NCBI RefSeq assembly: GCF_000686525.1
Contig: NZ_JMKT01000009.1
Coordinates: 62,001-126,000, forward strand
Source: Desulfonatronovibrio hydrogenovorans DSM 9292
GTDB taxonomy: Bacteria > Desulfobacterota > Desulfovibrionia > Desulfovibrionales > Desulfonatronovibrionaceae
DNA: 64,000 bases
Direction: 5' to 3'
Made by a program: the position numbers and the translations under genes. Below the pieces are notes generated by a model. That model saw only the letters and a list, made by a program, of their open reading frames with translations. It was not told the DNA's origin and did not search any database. Shown here one piece after another: positions 41,061 through 50,636 of the stretch (within the stretch, counting starts at the first letter, position 1; every line of letters starts with the position of its first letter).

Positions 41061-41885
41061 TTAGAAAGTAACGGCCGGATCAACAAAAAAATAGACCAGT
41101 CCAGACACGGTGAAACAGTACAGGGCAAAGTAAATCAGCCTGCTGTTCATCAAAAAATTGATCAGCCAGACTATTCCGATCCAGGAAAAGATGAAACTGG
41201 AGATAAAGGACAAAGTCAGGGGGATAATTCCGATTTCAGACCAGATATCCCGGCTTACCTCACCAAACATGAGTACTGAAGATCCCAGGATGATGGGAAT
41301 GGCCAGAAGAAAGGAGTACCTTACTGCCGTGTCCCGGGAAAGGCCGAGCCACAGGGCTGTTATCAGGGTGGCCCCGGAGCGGGATATGCCCGGCAGGATC
41401 GCAACGCTCTGCCCGAGTCCCACCAGGAATGCGTCCTTGAAGGTCATTTCCTGGGGAGTTCTGTGACCATAGGTTTTCATCTGTTCTATAAAAATCAGAA
41501 AGGTTCCAGTCAGGGCCAGAGCTCCGGCAATTACTGCCGGAGTCTTCATGGCATCCCCAATCTGGTTCTTGAGCAGCAGGCCCAGAGTCCCGGTGATCAG
41601 AGTGGCCACGATGATGTACCAGCCGAAAAAGAACCTGACTCTGTTTTGCTGGCTCCTGTTCACCAGGTATCCGAAAAAACCAGAGACAACTTCCCAGAGG
41701 TCTTTGCGAAAATAGATGCAGACAGCCAGAACAGAGGCGAGATGCAAAAATATTTCATAGGCCAGCCCTGGAAAATGATAACCCAGCAATAATTCAGTGA
41801 TAACAATGTGGGCCGTGCTGGATACAGGCAGAAATTCAGTTATGCCCTGGACGATTCCGAAGATTATGGCCTCAATTACGGACAT
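41061..41885 (-). CDS. uppP: Undecaprenyl-diphosphatase (BacA/UppP)
   Basis: An integral membrane phosphatase that recycles the lipid carrier for cell-wall and glycan synthesis. The 274-residue protein has about eight hydrophobic helices and both active-site motifs: GIVQGITEFLPVSSTAHIVI (residues 10-29) and ILPGISRSGATLI near residue 165. The C-terminus is hydrophobic to the end. It is transcribed alone, convergent with cheR. Confidence 0.96.
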   Translation of the reverse strand: MSVIEAIIFGIVQGITEFLPVSSTAHIVITELLLGYHFPGLAYEIFLHLASVLAVCIYFRKDLWEVVSGFFGYLVNRSQQNRVRFFFGWYIIVATLITGTLGLLLKNQIGDAMKTPAVIAGALALTGTFLIFIEQMKTYGHRTPQEMTFKDAFLVGLGQSVAILPGISRSGATLITALWLGLSRDTAVRYSFLLAIPIILGSSVLMFGEVSRDIWSEIGIIPLTLSFISSFIFSWIGIVWLINFLMNSRLIYFALYCFTVSGLVYFFVDPAVTF

Positions 41886-42016
41886 TTAACATCCCCTTTC
41901 TTAAAATGGCCCTGTTTCTATGTGTTTTGGAGTAATAAGTCCAGAAGTAAAAAATGCCGATCCATGCCTGGTAAGGGCCGTTCACGAGCCTGACAGGCCT
42001 TGAGAGCTGAATGTTC

Positions 42017-42045
42017 TTGACAGGTGCCAGTCATTTTTTTTCAAT
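42017..42045 (+). promoter_or_regulatory. Candidate sigma-70 promoter of cls
   Basis: A perfect -35 hexamer TTGACA (42017-42022) is followed after 17 bases by TTCAAT (42040-42045). It lies upstream of the cls gene in a 200-bp intergenic gap. Pattern match only. Confidence 0.45.
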
Positions 42046-42145
42046 GGAAAAATTCAAAGGTTAAAGACTTTATTATTCAGTAAATGTGAAGTCCCGCAGG
42101 GGTACTGGTTTTCGGCTTAACCTGGAACTGTCAAGGAAGGATGTC

Positions 42146-43579
42146 TTGTCCGGCTGGCTCATTATCACTCTGGTTCTTGTACTGAATTTTATGGCTGCAG
42201 GTCACGCTCTCATGTATAAGCGTGATCCAAGAACTGCCTGGGCCTGGATAGTCACCTGTCTGCTGATTCCGACCATAGGTCCAGTGCTTTATTTTTTGCT
42301 GGGTATCAACAGGATCAGGACCAGGGCCAAAAAACTCAAGGGAGAGCCCATGCTGGTCAGAAAAAGGATCAGACCTGAGTCAGACGGGCAAGGCAGCCTT
42401 TATTCTCCACCGGACATGGCAGAGATTCCAGGCTATCTCCAGATGGACCACTTGTCCAGGACCATCAGTAACCGGCCCCTGACATCCGGAAACAGCATAA
42501 GGGTCCTGTATAACGGCGACCAGGCCTACCCCCGGATGCTGGAAGACATTGATAAGGCCAAAAAGTGTGTCTACCTGTCCACGTTTATCTTTGACACCGG
42601 CAATACTGGTCGAAGGTTCATCAGTTCGCTGGCCAAGGCCCGAAAAAGGGGGGTTGATGTCAGGGTCCTGCTGGACGGAATAGGAGAGTTTTATTCCTGG
42701 CCCAGGGCCGGTGGTTATCTGAAACAGGAAAAGGTTCCCTTTGCCAGGTTCCTGCCACCCAGAATGGTGCCCCTGTCCCCTTTTATCAACCTTAGAAATC
42801 ACAGGAAAATGCTGGTCATAGACGATGACACCGTGTTTACCGGGGGCATGAACATCGGGGACAGGCATCTGGTGGATGAAGACAAGTCTACAGGGACCCA
42901 GGATGTCCAGTTCAGACTTGCCGGTCCTGTTGCCCTTCAGATGAAGCAGGTCTTTCTGGAGGACTGGGCATTCTGCACTGGAGAACCTTATCCTGGACAG
43001 ATGGACCAGGCAAAGGACCTTTCCTCTGGGGATGCCTTTTGCAGAACGATTACTGTCGGCCCGGATCAGGACCTGGACAAGCTGCGCATGCTTTTGACCG
43101 GGATGATTTCCAGGGCAGTTGAACGGGTATCAATAATGACCCCGTACTTTCTGCCTTCTCAGGAACTCATCGGTGCCATGCAGGTTGCAGCCCTGCGGGG
43201 AGTGGAGATAAACGTGGTTCTGCCGGCCAGAAACAATCTCCCTTATGTGCACTGGGCAACCAGGAACATGCTCTGGGAAATACTTCAATACGGGGTCAGG
43301 GTGTACTACCAGCCACCACCGTTTTCCCATTCCAAGCTTTTTCTGGTGGATGATGTTTACGCCCTTATCGGCTCTGCCAACATGGATCCTCGCAGTCTGA
43401 GGCTGAACTTTGAAATGGTGGTTGAGATATATTCCAGGGATCTTGTCCGGACATTGACAGAGCATTTCCAGGAAAAAATCAGCAGGTCAAAACGGGTCAG
43501 GCTTGTGGATGTTGACTCCAGATCTATTCCGGTCAGGTTGAGAGATTCATTGTGCTGGCTGTTCAGTCCCTATTTGTAA
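42146..43579 (+). CDS. cls: Cardiolipin synthase (PLD-type)
   Basis: Makes cardiolipin at the inner membrane. Two N-terminal membrane helices (LIITLVLVLNFMAAGHAL and AWAWIVTCLLIPTIGPVLYF) precede two HKD/PLD motifs, NHRKMLVIDDDTVFTGGMNIGD and HSKLFLVDDVYALIGSANMDPRS. TTG 42146 was chosen because AAGGAAGG lies five bases upstream and it puts the first helix at the N-terminus, as in the family. A GTG at 42086 extends it by 20 residues but has no ribosome-binding site. Confidence 0.93.
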   Translation: MSGWLIITLVLVLNFMAAGHALMYKRDPRTAWAWIVTCLLIPTIGPVLYFLLGINRIRTRAKKLKGEPMLVRKRIRPESDGQGSLYSPPDMAEIPGYLQMDHLSRTISNRPLTSGNSIRVLYNGDQAYPRMLEDIDKAKKCVYLSTFIFDTGNTGRRFISSLAKARKRGVDVRVLLDGIGEFYSWPRAGGYLKQEKVPFARFLPPRMVPLSPFINLRNHRKMLVIDDDTVFTGGMNIGDRHLVDEDKSTGTQDVQFRLAGPVALQMKQVFLEDWAFCTGEPYPGQMDQAKDLSSGDAFCRTITVGPDQDLDKLRMLLTGMISRAVERVSIMTPYFLPSQELIGAMQVAALRGVEINVVLPARNNLPYVHWATRNMLWEILQYGVRVYYQPPPFSHSKLFLVDDVYALIGSANMDPRSLRLNFEMVVEIYSRDLVRTLTEHFQEKISRSKRVRLVDVDSRSIPVRLRDSLCWLFSPYL

Positions 43580-43609
43580 ACCAAATAACATATCCTGAAG
43601 GTTGAGCAT

Positions 43610-45343
43610 ATGGAACCAGCAAAACAGCACCTGAACCCGGTCACCACCAGTGCAGGGGGCAGCGTCTTCCCGGTTCATCCCCTGCAGAGTCCGGAAATTC
43701 TTGCCAAAGCGGCTGTGCCTGAACATTCTGTGAATTTCATGCGTTCCATGTCCGGGGGGGAACCTTTTCTGTCCGGGGAGTATCTGTTTTTTTCTGAGCA
43801 GGACTGGCTGATGGGGATAGGCTACCCTCTGGGAGCAAGCTATGACATCAGCCAGTTCCGGGCAGCCCTTGAAAATGCCCTGGAAGCTACAGGGGCCAGG
43901 CAATGCTGGGTTATCTGTCCTGATCTGCCCCCTGAACTGACAGACAAAAAAAAAGAGCAGGATGAATTTTATGTCCTTGACCCCTGGCAGGAAATCAGCC
44001 CGACCCTGACAAGACTGAACAGGAAGGCGGCTCTGTCTCTGGAACTAGAGATGGGCAGTGATTTTACCGATGCCCACAGTTTGCTGTGGGATGAGTTCTT
44101 ATCTCAAAACAACCTTCCCCCAAGGGTTATGAGGCTTTACACCCGTACTCCAGGACTGATGGGACGGACAAAAGGCCTGGTGTTTTTGAATGCCTGGGAC
44201 AGGCAGGGCAACCTCGCAGCCTGCCTGGTTGTGGATACAGCCCCTGGAAAATTTTTAAGCTATATAATTGGTGCTCATTCCAAAAAACACTATACCCCGT
44301 ATGCCTCGGATCTTCTGTTCAGCAGGCTGATCAACCTGGCCCGGTCCCAGGGCAAGGAATTCATTCATCTCGGGTTAGGGGTGAACCAGGGTATTAAGAG
44401 GTTCAAGGTCAAATGGGGAGGACGCCCATATTGCAGTTATCAGCTGGCCGAATGGAGAACCGGCTTTGTCCCTGCAGACCTTTCTGTTCTAACTCCCGAG
44501 ATAATGGAGAACAAGGCCAGGTATCTCATGTCCCTTCCCAGGCAGAAGGAGTTCAGGATGCTCTGGGAGATTGAAAAGCAGGGCAAACATTCATGGATAG
44601 GAGGTACTGCCCACTTTTTCAGTTGTAGTTTCAGGCATCACTTTGAAAAGCTCTTTGATCAGGTCCATACGGTCATCTTTGAAGGTCCGCTGGATCAGGT
44701 CAGCATGCAAAGGGTGGCTGCTGTGGGCTGCAGCCCAGGTCCGGAATTTGAGCCTCTGGCCCGGAAGTTGAGCCGGGACGAGGTCCAGACCCTGAAAAGA
44801 GTGGTCAGGGGGCCGGAAGGTTTTTGGGCCAGGCTGTTAAATTCACCTGGTACTGACCTGCTGGATGTTGATTATTATCTGTCCTCCACCAGGCATTGGA
44901 TGGCTTTTTTCAGTATATGGTCGGCTTTTCTCAGGCGTATAGGCTGGGATCAGTCAGTAGACAGGGAAGCCTGGGATCTGGCCAAGCAAATGGAGAAAAA
45001 TGTGGTGGCCATGGAATCCATTGACGAGCAGATTGCAACCCTGGAAAGTATTCCCAGGCAAAGGATCCTCAGGTTTTTTAAAAACTGTGGTCAATGGAAG
45101 AAGCTGGCTGCCCAAAATGAAAAGGCATATCTGCGGGGGGATCTGGAGAATATGTTTGGAACCAGCACAGAGTTTCCTTCCAGAACTGAACTGGTGATTC
45201 ACCGCAGGGATGAGCTTTTTCTTGAACGGATGAAACCATACCTGGAAGAAGGGGGATGTATGGTTTTTGTGGGTACGGCCCATATGCTGGGCCTGGGCCC
45301 TATGCTTGAGGAAGCTGGATTTGGGCTCAGCAAATGCTGTTGA
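43610..45343 (+). CDS. Acyltransferase (GNAT/FemAB-like) - TraB/Tiki-type fusion
   Basis: A 577-residue two-part protein. The N-terminal part (about 1-300) resembles GNAT/FemAB-like acyltransferases: LSYIIGAHSKKHYTPYASDL near residue 218 and FIHLGLGVNQGIKRFKVKWG near residue 250. The C-terminal part (about 325-577) is TraB/GumN-like: WIGGTAHFFSCSF near residue 328, VIFEGPLDQVS near residue 354 and VFVGTAHMLGLGPMLEEAGF at the end. The paired GTAH motifs and the Glu fit the metal-binding residues of Tiki-superfamily proteins. The reading frame is continuous, so this is a true fusion. Substrate is unknown. Confidence 0.75.
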   Translation: MEPAKQHLNPVTTSAGGSVFPVHPLQSPEILAKAAVPEHSVNFMRSMSGGEPFLSGEYLFFSEQDWLMGIGYPLGASYDISQFRAALENALEATGARQCWVICPDLPPELTDKKKEQDEFYVLDPWQEISPTLTRLNRKAALSLELEMGSDFTDAHSLLWDEFLSQNNLPPRVMRLYTRTPGLMGRTKGLVFLNAWDRQGNLAACLVVDTAPGKFLSYIIGAHSKKHYTPYASDLLFSRLINLARSQGKEFIHLGLGVNQGIKRFKVKWGGRPYCSYQLAEWRTGFVPADLSVLTPEIMENKARYLMSLPRQKEFRMLWEIEKQGKHSWIGGTAHFFSCSFRHHFEKLFDQVHTVIFEGPLDQVSMQRVAAVGCSPGPEFEPLARKLSRDEVQTLKRVVRGPEGFWARLLNSPGTDLLDVDYYLSSTRHWMAFFSIWSAFLRRIGWDQSVDREAWDLAKQMEKNVVAMESIDEQIATLESIPRQRILRFFKNCGQWKKLAAQNEKAYLRGDLENMFGTSTEFPSRTELVIHRRDELFLERMKPYLEEGGCMVFVGTAHMLGLGPMLEEAGFGLSKCC

Positions 45344-45351
45344 GCCTGGGT

Positions 45352-45750
45352 TTACTCAACCAGTCTGACCTCTTTAAGGGCGTTGAGTATTTTTTCCCTG
45401 GAGACCGGCTTGGAGATGTATGCGTCAGCTTGTCCGCTGAAAAAGGCCTCAGTCACATTCTTTGTGTCAGACAGGGCTGTGGTCATGACTGCCTTGACTT
45501 CCTTGCCAATGGGGACTTTGTTTTTGTCCTCAAGTTCTCTGATGGCCTGGAGGGCACTTTGTCCGTCCATGACCGGCATCATGATATCCATGAAGATGAG
45601 GTCATAAGGCTCTTGGTCCTGCAGGGCGTTCTTGAACATCTCAACTCCCTGGAGACCGTTTTCAGCACTGTCGCATTCAAATTGTTCGGAAAGAATTTTT
45701 GCAAGGATTATTCTGCTGGCCATATCATCTTCAACAATCAAGGCTCTCAT
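45352..45750 (-). CDS. Stand-alone response regulator receiver
   Basis: A 132-residue single-domain receiver: ALIVEDDMASRIILAKIL opens it, the phosphoacceptor Asp is in LIFMDIMMPVMDGQ, and the conserved Lys is in AYISKPVSREKIL. There is no output domain, as in CheY-type regulators. ATG 45750 was chosen because GGGAG lies five bases upstream; an ATG four codons earlier is less likely. Transcribed alone on the - strand, converging with the fusion gene. Confidence 0.92.
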   Translation of the reverse strand: MRALIVEDDMASRIILAKILSEQFECDSAENGLQGVEMFKNALQDQEPYDLIFMDIMMPVMDGQSALQAIRELEDKNKVPIGKEVKAVMTTALSDTKNVTEAFFSGQADAYISKPVSREKILNALKEVRLVE

Positions 45751-45897
45751 TGCAACTCCCATGACGATCCATTTTTTTACAATTCTTAATAAATTAACCT
45801 TTGCCAGTCAATTCTGGCAGTAGATTTGTTTTTTACGTTCTCAGTGTTACGCGAACCAAAGAGGTAGTGGGTTTTTACCCAGGACAGGAGCTGGTAG

Positions 45898-46728
45898 TTG
45901 GCTGGATTTAAAAAATATATTCTTAGCGACCTGGTAAAATTTCCAGAGTTTTCCTCCTTCCGGAAAAATGGTGTCCAGTCCCGGTCCAAATATGGGGCAG
46001 ATCAGCCCAAGATCATGGTCCAGGACTGGTGTACTTCATCCATGGATATGGCCTGGGAACTGGTCAAAATGGAGATGATCAGTCCCGGGGACTCAGTGCT
46101 CTGCCTGAGGCAGACCAAAGGAAGAGGCAGGATGCGCCGGGAATGGGTTTCCCCGGCTGGAAACATTTACGGAGCGCTGATGCTTCCCAGACCCCAAGTC
46201 CCTGAGATGGACAGGATACTCTCCCTGATCGTGGGATATGCTCTAAGACAGGCCCTTTTGGGGCTGGGGGTTGCCTTGTCCATAAAATGGCCCAATGACC
46301 TCATTTTAGATGATAAAAAAGTAGGAGGCATCCTTTTAGAAGAAAAAAAACAGGACATTGTGGCTGGTATCGGGCTGAATTTGAGGAATTGTCCTGAAAA
46401 TATTTCTTCTACGGGAGAATATCCTGTCATGCCGGGCCATCTGGGGATGGGACCGGATGGTCCAGATCCCCTGGAATTCTGGGCTCAGCTCATCCATCTG
46501 GCCCTGTTCTGGTATGAAGATATATTGTGCGATTTTTCTCTAATTGACTTTATTCGGGAAATTAACTCTAATCTTTGGCTGACTGGTGAAAAGGTCAGAA
46601 TTTTTTCAGGCGACGATTATTTCGATGGAGTCCTTATGGGGGTGGGGGATATGGGTGAGGCTCTTGTGGATTGTTCGGGCAGAGTTGAAAGGGTTACAAG
46701 CGGAACCATCCGGAAGCATCCAGGATAA
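45898..46728 (+). CDS. birA: Biotin-[acetyl-CoA-carboxylase] ligase
   Basis: Attaches biotin to carboxyl carrier domains. The 276-residue protein has the catalytic domain without the N-terminal DNA-binding domain of E. coli BirA. Visible motifs are TKGRGRMRREWVSPAGNIYGALMLP (given in part: GRGRMRREW; GRGRXXR loop), SIKWPNDLIL, KKVGGILLE and GIGLNLRNCP. The start TTG has AGGAG seven bases upstream. It sits directly upstream of the biotin enzyme pyruvate carboxylase, its likely substrate. Confidence 0.94.
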   Translation: MAGFKKYILSDLVKFPEFSSFRKNGVQSRSKYGADQPKIMVQDWCTSSMDMAWELVKMEMISPGDSVLCLRQTKGRGRMRREWVSPAGNIYGALMLPRPQVPEMDRILSLIVGYALRQALLGLGVALSIKWPNDLILDDKKVGGILLEEKKQDIVAGIGLNLRNCPENISSTGEYPVMPGHLGMGPDGPDPLEFWAQLIHLALFWYEDILCDFSLIDFIREINSNLWLTGEKVRIFSGDDYFDGVLMGVGDMGEALVDCSGRVERVTSGTIRKHPG

Positions 46729-46806
46729 TGAGCCTATTGCCTGCAGGCTGGGATGTATTGTCTAAATTTTTATTTCAGTTAGCTGTTAAAGGAGATGGAT
46801 AGCCAT

Positions 46807-49800
46807 ATGGGTATGAAAACTTTTGAGCAGATTGTATCAGAATTGAAAGGTAAAAGAATTCTTGTGGCCAACCGGGGAATACCGGCCAGAAGAATTGTCC
46901 GGTCCATCAGGGAGGTATTTCATGCCATACCAGTGATGACTGCCACTGATGTGGACAAGACTGCTCCTTTTACTTCTGGTGCTCAGGAACTGCTGCTTCT
47001 TGGAAAGAACTCAAGGGCATACCTGGATATTGACAGGATCATCAAGAGAGCCAAGGCCCTGGATATCCTGGCAATTCATCCTGGCTGGGGTTTTGCTTCA
47101 GAAGATTTTTCTTTTCCCACCAAGTGCAATGACGCTGGAATGGTCTTTATCGGCCCTGATCCAGAAGCCATGGAAACCCTTGGCAACAAGGTGGCTGTCC
47201 GAAATCTGGCCAAGAAGATCGGAGTGCCGGTGGTTCCCGGATCAGAGGGAGCAGTGACGGTTGAAGAGGCTCTGGACCTGGCTTTTGAGATGGGATTTCC
47301 GGTCATGCTCAAAGCTGAAGGCGGTGGTGGCGGAAGGGGGATTTATGAGGTGTACAGGGAGGAGCAATTGGAACGGGCCTATGCCAAGGCTTCGGCCCTG
47401 GCCCTGGCTTCCTTCGGCAATCCCAGGCTTTATGTTGAAAAGCTTCTGACCTCCATCAGACATATTGAGATCCAGGTCATTGCCGACAAGCACGGCAATG
47501 TGTTCGCCTTTGATGAAAGAGACTGCACTTTGCAGCGCAATCACCAGAAACTGGTGGAGATAACCCCTTCTCCCTGGCCCAAAATGACTGAGGAGTTGCG
47601 GGAGCAGCTGAAAGAGTACGCAAGAAAACTGATCCGGGCTGTGAATTATCATTCCCTGGCCACTGTGGAGTTCTTGGTGGACGGGGATGGAAATCCCTAT
47701 CTTATTGAAGTCAATACCAGGCTCCAGGTGGAGCACGGCATCACTGAGTGCAGGTACGGCATTGACCTGGTTGAGGAGCAGATTGCCGTGTCCTTCGGAT
47801 CAAAGCTCCGGTTCAGTGAAGAGAATATGAAACCCACCAATCAGGCCATGCAGGTCAGGGTCAATTGTGAAGATCCGCAAAAGAAGTTCTCCCCCAACGC
47901 CGGGCTGGTAACCAGATATCAGTCTCCGGGCGGCCAGGGGGTCCGGGTGGATTCCTGCATCACAGCAGGGTATAATTTCCCGTCTCAATATGATTCAGCA
48001 GCCTCCCTGCTCATAGTCTACGGCAAGACCTGGGAAAAAATTCTGGGAACCATGGAAAGAGCCCTGCGGGAGTACATCATCGGCGGTATCAAGACCACCA
48101 TACCTTTTCACCGGAAAATAATCACCCATCCCAAGTTCAGAACCGGTGAGTATGATACCAATTTTGTCACCAATACTCCTGAACTGATGGTCTACCGGGA
48201 TCAGGAACCTGAAGCCCACAGACTGTCCTGTCTGGTGGCCGAGATCTCAGCCAAAGGGTATAATCCCTATGTCCAGCTGGGGGAATACAGGTCTGTTCAT
48301 GACAAGCGCATGGGCCGGTTTAATCCGGTACTTCCCCATTTAGGTGATGACTATGTCAGCCCTTATCCAAGGGGGGACCGGGACGGGATCCTGGATTACA
48401 TCCGGAATTCGGACCATGTTCATTTTTGCGACACCACCACCAGGGACATCACCCAGTCCAACAGCGGCAACAGGTTTCGCCTGGCTGAGGACCGAATAAT
48501 CGGACCCTACCTGGACAACTGCGGTTTCTTTTCCCTGGAAAACGGGGGAGGAGCCCATTTTCACGTGGCCATGATGGCCAATATGACCTATCCCTTTACT
48601 GAGGCCAGAGAATGGAATCAGTTTGCACCAAAGACTCTCAAACAGATACTGATCAGGTCCACCAATGTTCTGGGCTACAAGCCTCAACCCAAAAATATCA
48701 TGCGTCTGACCGGAGAAATGATCTGTGAAGACTATGACGTGATCAGGTGTTTTGATTTTCTTAACCATATTGAAAACATGATTCCATTTGCCGAAGTGGC
48801 CATGAGTTCAAGAAAGAATATATTTGAACCGGCTATTTCCCTTTCCTATGCCCAGGGATTTGATATCAGCCATTACATGGGGGTGGTCAGTGAAATCCTT
48901 GAAATGGTCAAAAAGGTAACCGGACTGCCAGAGTCTGTTGCCCAGAAGAAGTTTATAATCGGGCTCAAGGATATGGCCGGGGTCTGTCCGCCATTTTTCA
49001 TCAGGGAGTTGGTTGGTGAGATAAGGAAAAAATATCCGGATCTGGTTGTCCACTATCATCGCCATTATACTGATGGTCTTTTTGTCCCGGCCGTGGCAGA
49101 AGCGGCCAGGGCTGGAGCTCATATTGTGGATACAGCCATTGGAGCTGCTGTCAGATGGTATGGCCAGGGAGAGGTCCTTTCCACAGCCGCCTATATTGAA
49201 GAACTGGGCATGAAGACCAACCTGAACAAGGAAATGATCCGCAAGTGCGGCTTTGTTCTTAAGCAGGTCATGCCCTACTATGACCGCTACACAGCCCCAT
49301 ATTTCCAGGGGATCGACTATGACGTGGTTGACCACGGCATGCCCGGAGGAGCCACTTCTTCTTCCCAGGAAGGGGCCATGAAGCAGGGATACATTCATCT
49401 TCTGCCCTACATGCTCAGGTTTCTGGCCGGCATCAGAAAGATAGTCCGCTATCATGACGTTACTCCAGGCTCTCAGATAACCTGGAACACGGCCTTTCTG
49501 GCCATCACCAATGTTCACAAGGAAAAGGGTGAAAATGGAGTGCGCCGACTGCTCAAGGTGCTGGACAAGGTGAACAGCGTACCTGAAAGTGAACTGGATC
49601 AGGAAACCAAACAGGCCAGGCTGGAGATCTACAGACACAGCAACGACGCCTTCAGAAATCTTTTGCTGGGTAAATTCGGGCGACTGCCTCTGGGCTTTCC
49701 ACCGGACTGGGTCTATGAAAGTGCTTTTGGTGAAAAATATCAGGAGGCCATCCAGTCCAGGACCGAAGACTCACCTCTTTTGAGTCTCAAAGACGTTGAC

Positions 49801-50490
49801 ATTAATGCAGAAAGGGAAAATCTGATAGGGCATATCGACCGTGAACCCTCCAGGGAAGAGCTGGTCCTGTACCTTAATCATCCCGGGGATGCTCTGAACA
49901 CCATCCAGTTTAAATGCCAGTTCGGGGATCCCAACCAGTTACCCCTGGATGTATGGTTTGAAGGTCTTAATTCTGGAGAGGAAATGGTTTTCCTGGACAG
50001 CAACGGAAAACCCAGAAACATGGTAATTCTGGATATCTCAGCCCCTGACGTCAACGGCATGAGTGTAGTCAGGTACTCCCTTGATTCGGAATTTCTGACC
50101 TTTCAGGTCAAGGTTAGGGAAGGGTACGGCTCAGCCAAGGACTCTCTGGAAATGGCTGACCCGGATAATATTTATCACGTGGGGGCGCCCCACAACTGCG
50201 ATCTCTGGGTGATGCATGTCAAGCCTGGGGATAAGGTCAAAAAAGGTGAAGAGCTTTTTAATATTTCCATCATGAAACAGGAAAAGGCAGTGACTTCACC
50301 GGTGGAAGGTGTGGTCCGAAGGGTGCTCAAGTTTGCAGACTATCAAGAGGACAAGATCATGGTCCCGGTCAGGGAAGGGGAACTCCTGGTTGAACTTGGA
50401 CCTGTGCCTAATACCTGCTCTGGGTGCGGAAACCATATTATTCTTGAGGACTGCAAGTTTTGTCCGGAGTGTGGCCGGAGGGTCGGCTGA
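46807..50490 (+). CDS. pyc: Pyruvate carboxylase with C-terminal zinc-ribbon
   Basis: Carboxylates pyruvate to oxaloacetate. Domains in order: biotin carboxylase (residues about 10-460; ATP-grasp VMLKAEGGGGGRGIYE, LQVEHGITECRYG), carboxyltransferase (about 540-880; FCDTTTRDITQS, carbamylated Lys in GLKDMAGV, metal site HYHRHYTDG), and biotin carrier. The biotin attachment site reads IMKQEK with Lys1157, not the usual AMKM. After the carrier domain the protein ends with CSGCGNHI...CKFCPECGRRVG, a zinc-ribbon with Cys at 1204, 1207, 1219 and 1222. ATG 46807 was chosen over 46795, which would leave no spacing after GGAG. Confidence 0.93.
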   Translation: MGMKTFEQIVSELKGKRILVANRGIPARRIVRSIREVFHAIPVMTATDVDKTAPFTSGAQELLLLGKNSRAYLDIDRIIKRAKALDILAIHPGWGFASEDFSFPTKCNDAGMVFIGPDPEAMETLGNKVAVRNLAKKIGVPVVPGSEGAVTVEEALDLAFEMGFPVMLKAEGGGGGRGIYEVYREEQLERAYAKASALALASFGNPRLYVEKLLTSIRHIEIQVIADKHGNVFAFDERDCTLQRNHQKLVEITPSPWPKMTEELREQLKEYARKLIRAVNYHSLATVEFLVDGDGNPYLIEVNTRLQVEHGITECRYGIDLVEEQIAVSFGSKLRFSEENMKPTNQAMQVRVNCEDPQKKFSPNAGLVTRYQSPGGQGVRVDSCITAGYNFPSQYDSAASLLIVYGKTWEKILGTMERALREYIIGGIKTTIPFHRKIITHPKFRTGEYDTNFVTNTPELMVYRDQEPEAHRLSCLVAEISAKGYNPYVQLGEYRSVHDKRMGRFNPVLPHLGDDYVSPYPRGDRDGILDYIRNSDHVHFCDTTTRDITQSNSGNRFRLAEDRIIGPYLDNCGFFSLENGGGAHFHVAMMANMTYPFTEAREWNQFAPKTLKQILIRSTNVLGYKPQPKNIMRLTGEMICEDYDVIRCFDFLNHIENMIPFAEVAMSSRKNIFEPAISLSYAQGFDISHYMGVVSEILEMVKKVTGLPESVAQKKFIIGLKDMAGVCPPFFIRELVGEIRKKYPDLVVHYHRHYTDGLFVPAVAEAARAGAHIVDTAIGAAVRWYGQGEVLSTAAYIEELGMKTNLNKEMIRKCGFVLKQVMPYYDRYTAPYFQGIDYDVVDHGMPGGATSSSQEGAMKQGYIHLLPYMLRFLAGIRKIVRYHDVTPGSQITWNTAFLAITNVHKEKGENGVRRLLKVLDKVNSVPESELDQETKQARLEIYRHSNDAFRNLLLGKFGRLPLGFPPDWVYESAFGEKYQEAIQSRTEDSPLLSLKDVDINAERENLIGHIDREPSREELVLYLNHPGDALNTIQFKCQFGDPNQLPLDVWFEGLNSGEEMVFLDSNGKPRNMVILDISAPDVNGMSVVRYSLDSEFLTFQVKVREGYGSAKDSLEMADPDNIYHVGAPHNCDLWVMHVKPGDKVKKGEELFNISIMKQEKAVTSPVEGVVRRVLKFADYQEDKIMVPVREGELLVELGPVPNTCSGCGNHIILEDCKFCPECGRRVG

Positions 50491-50636
50491 TCTATGGTTT
50501 TCCGGTTGCAAAAAAGTCCAAATTGAAGTTGACGACCCAATGGCCTAACAGCTACTAAAATGGCGTCTTTCTCAAAACAGCTTTGAAACTTTTCTTTTTG
50601 GTAAAGATTAAAGAATGATCCAAAGGAGAGCAAGGA

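Noticed and set aside
43610-45343. Two separate genes or a frameshift joining them
   Set aside because: The frame is continuous, with no second ribosome-binding site or start codon near the domain boundary.
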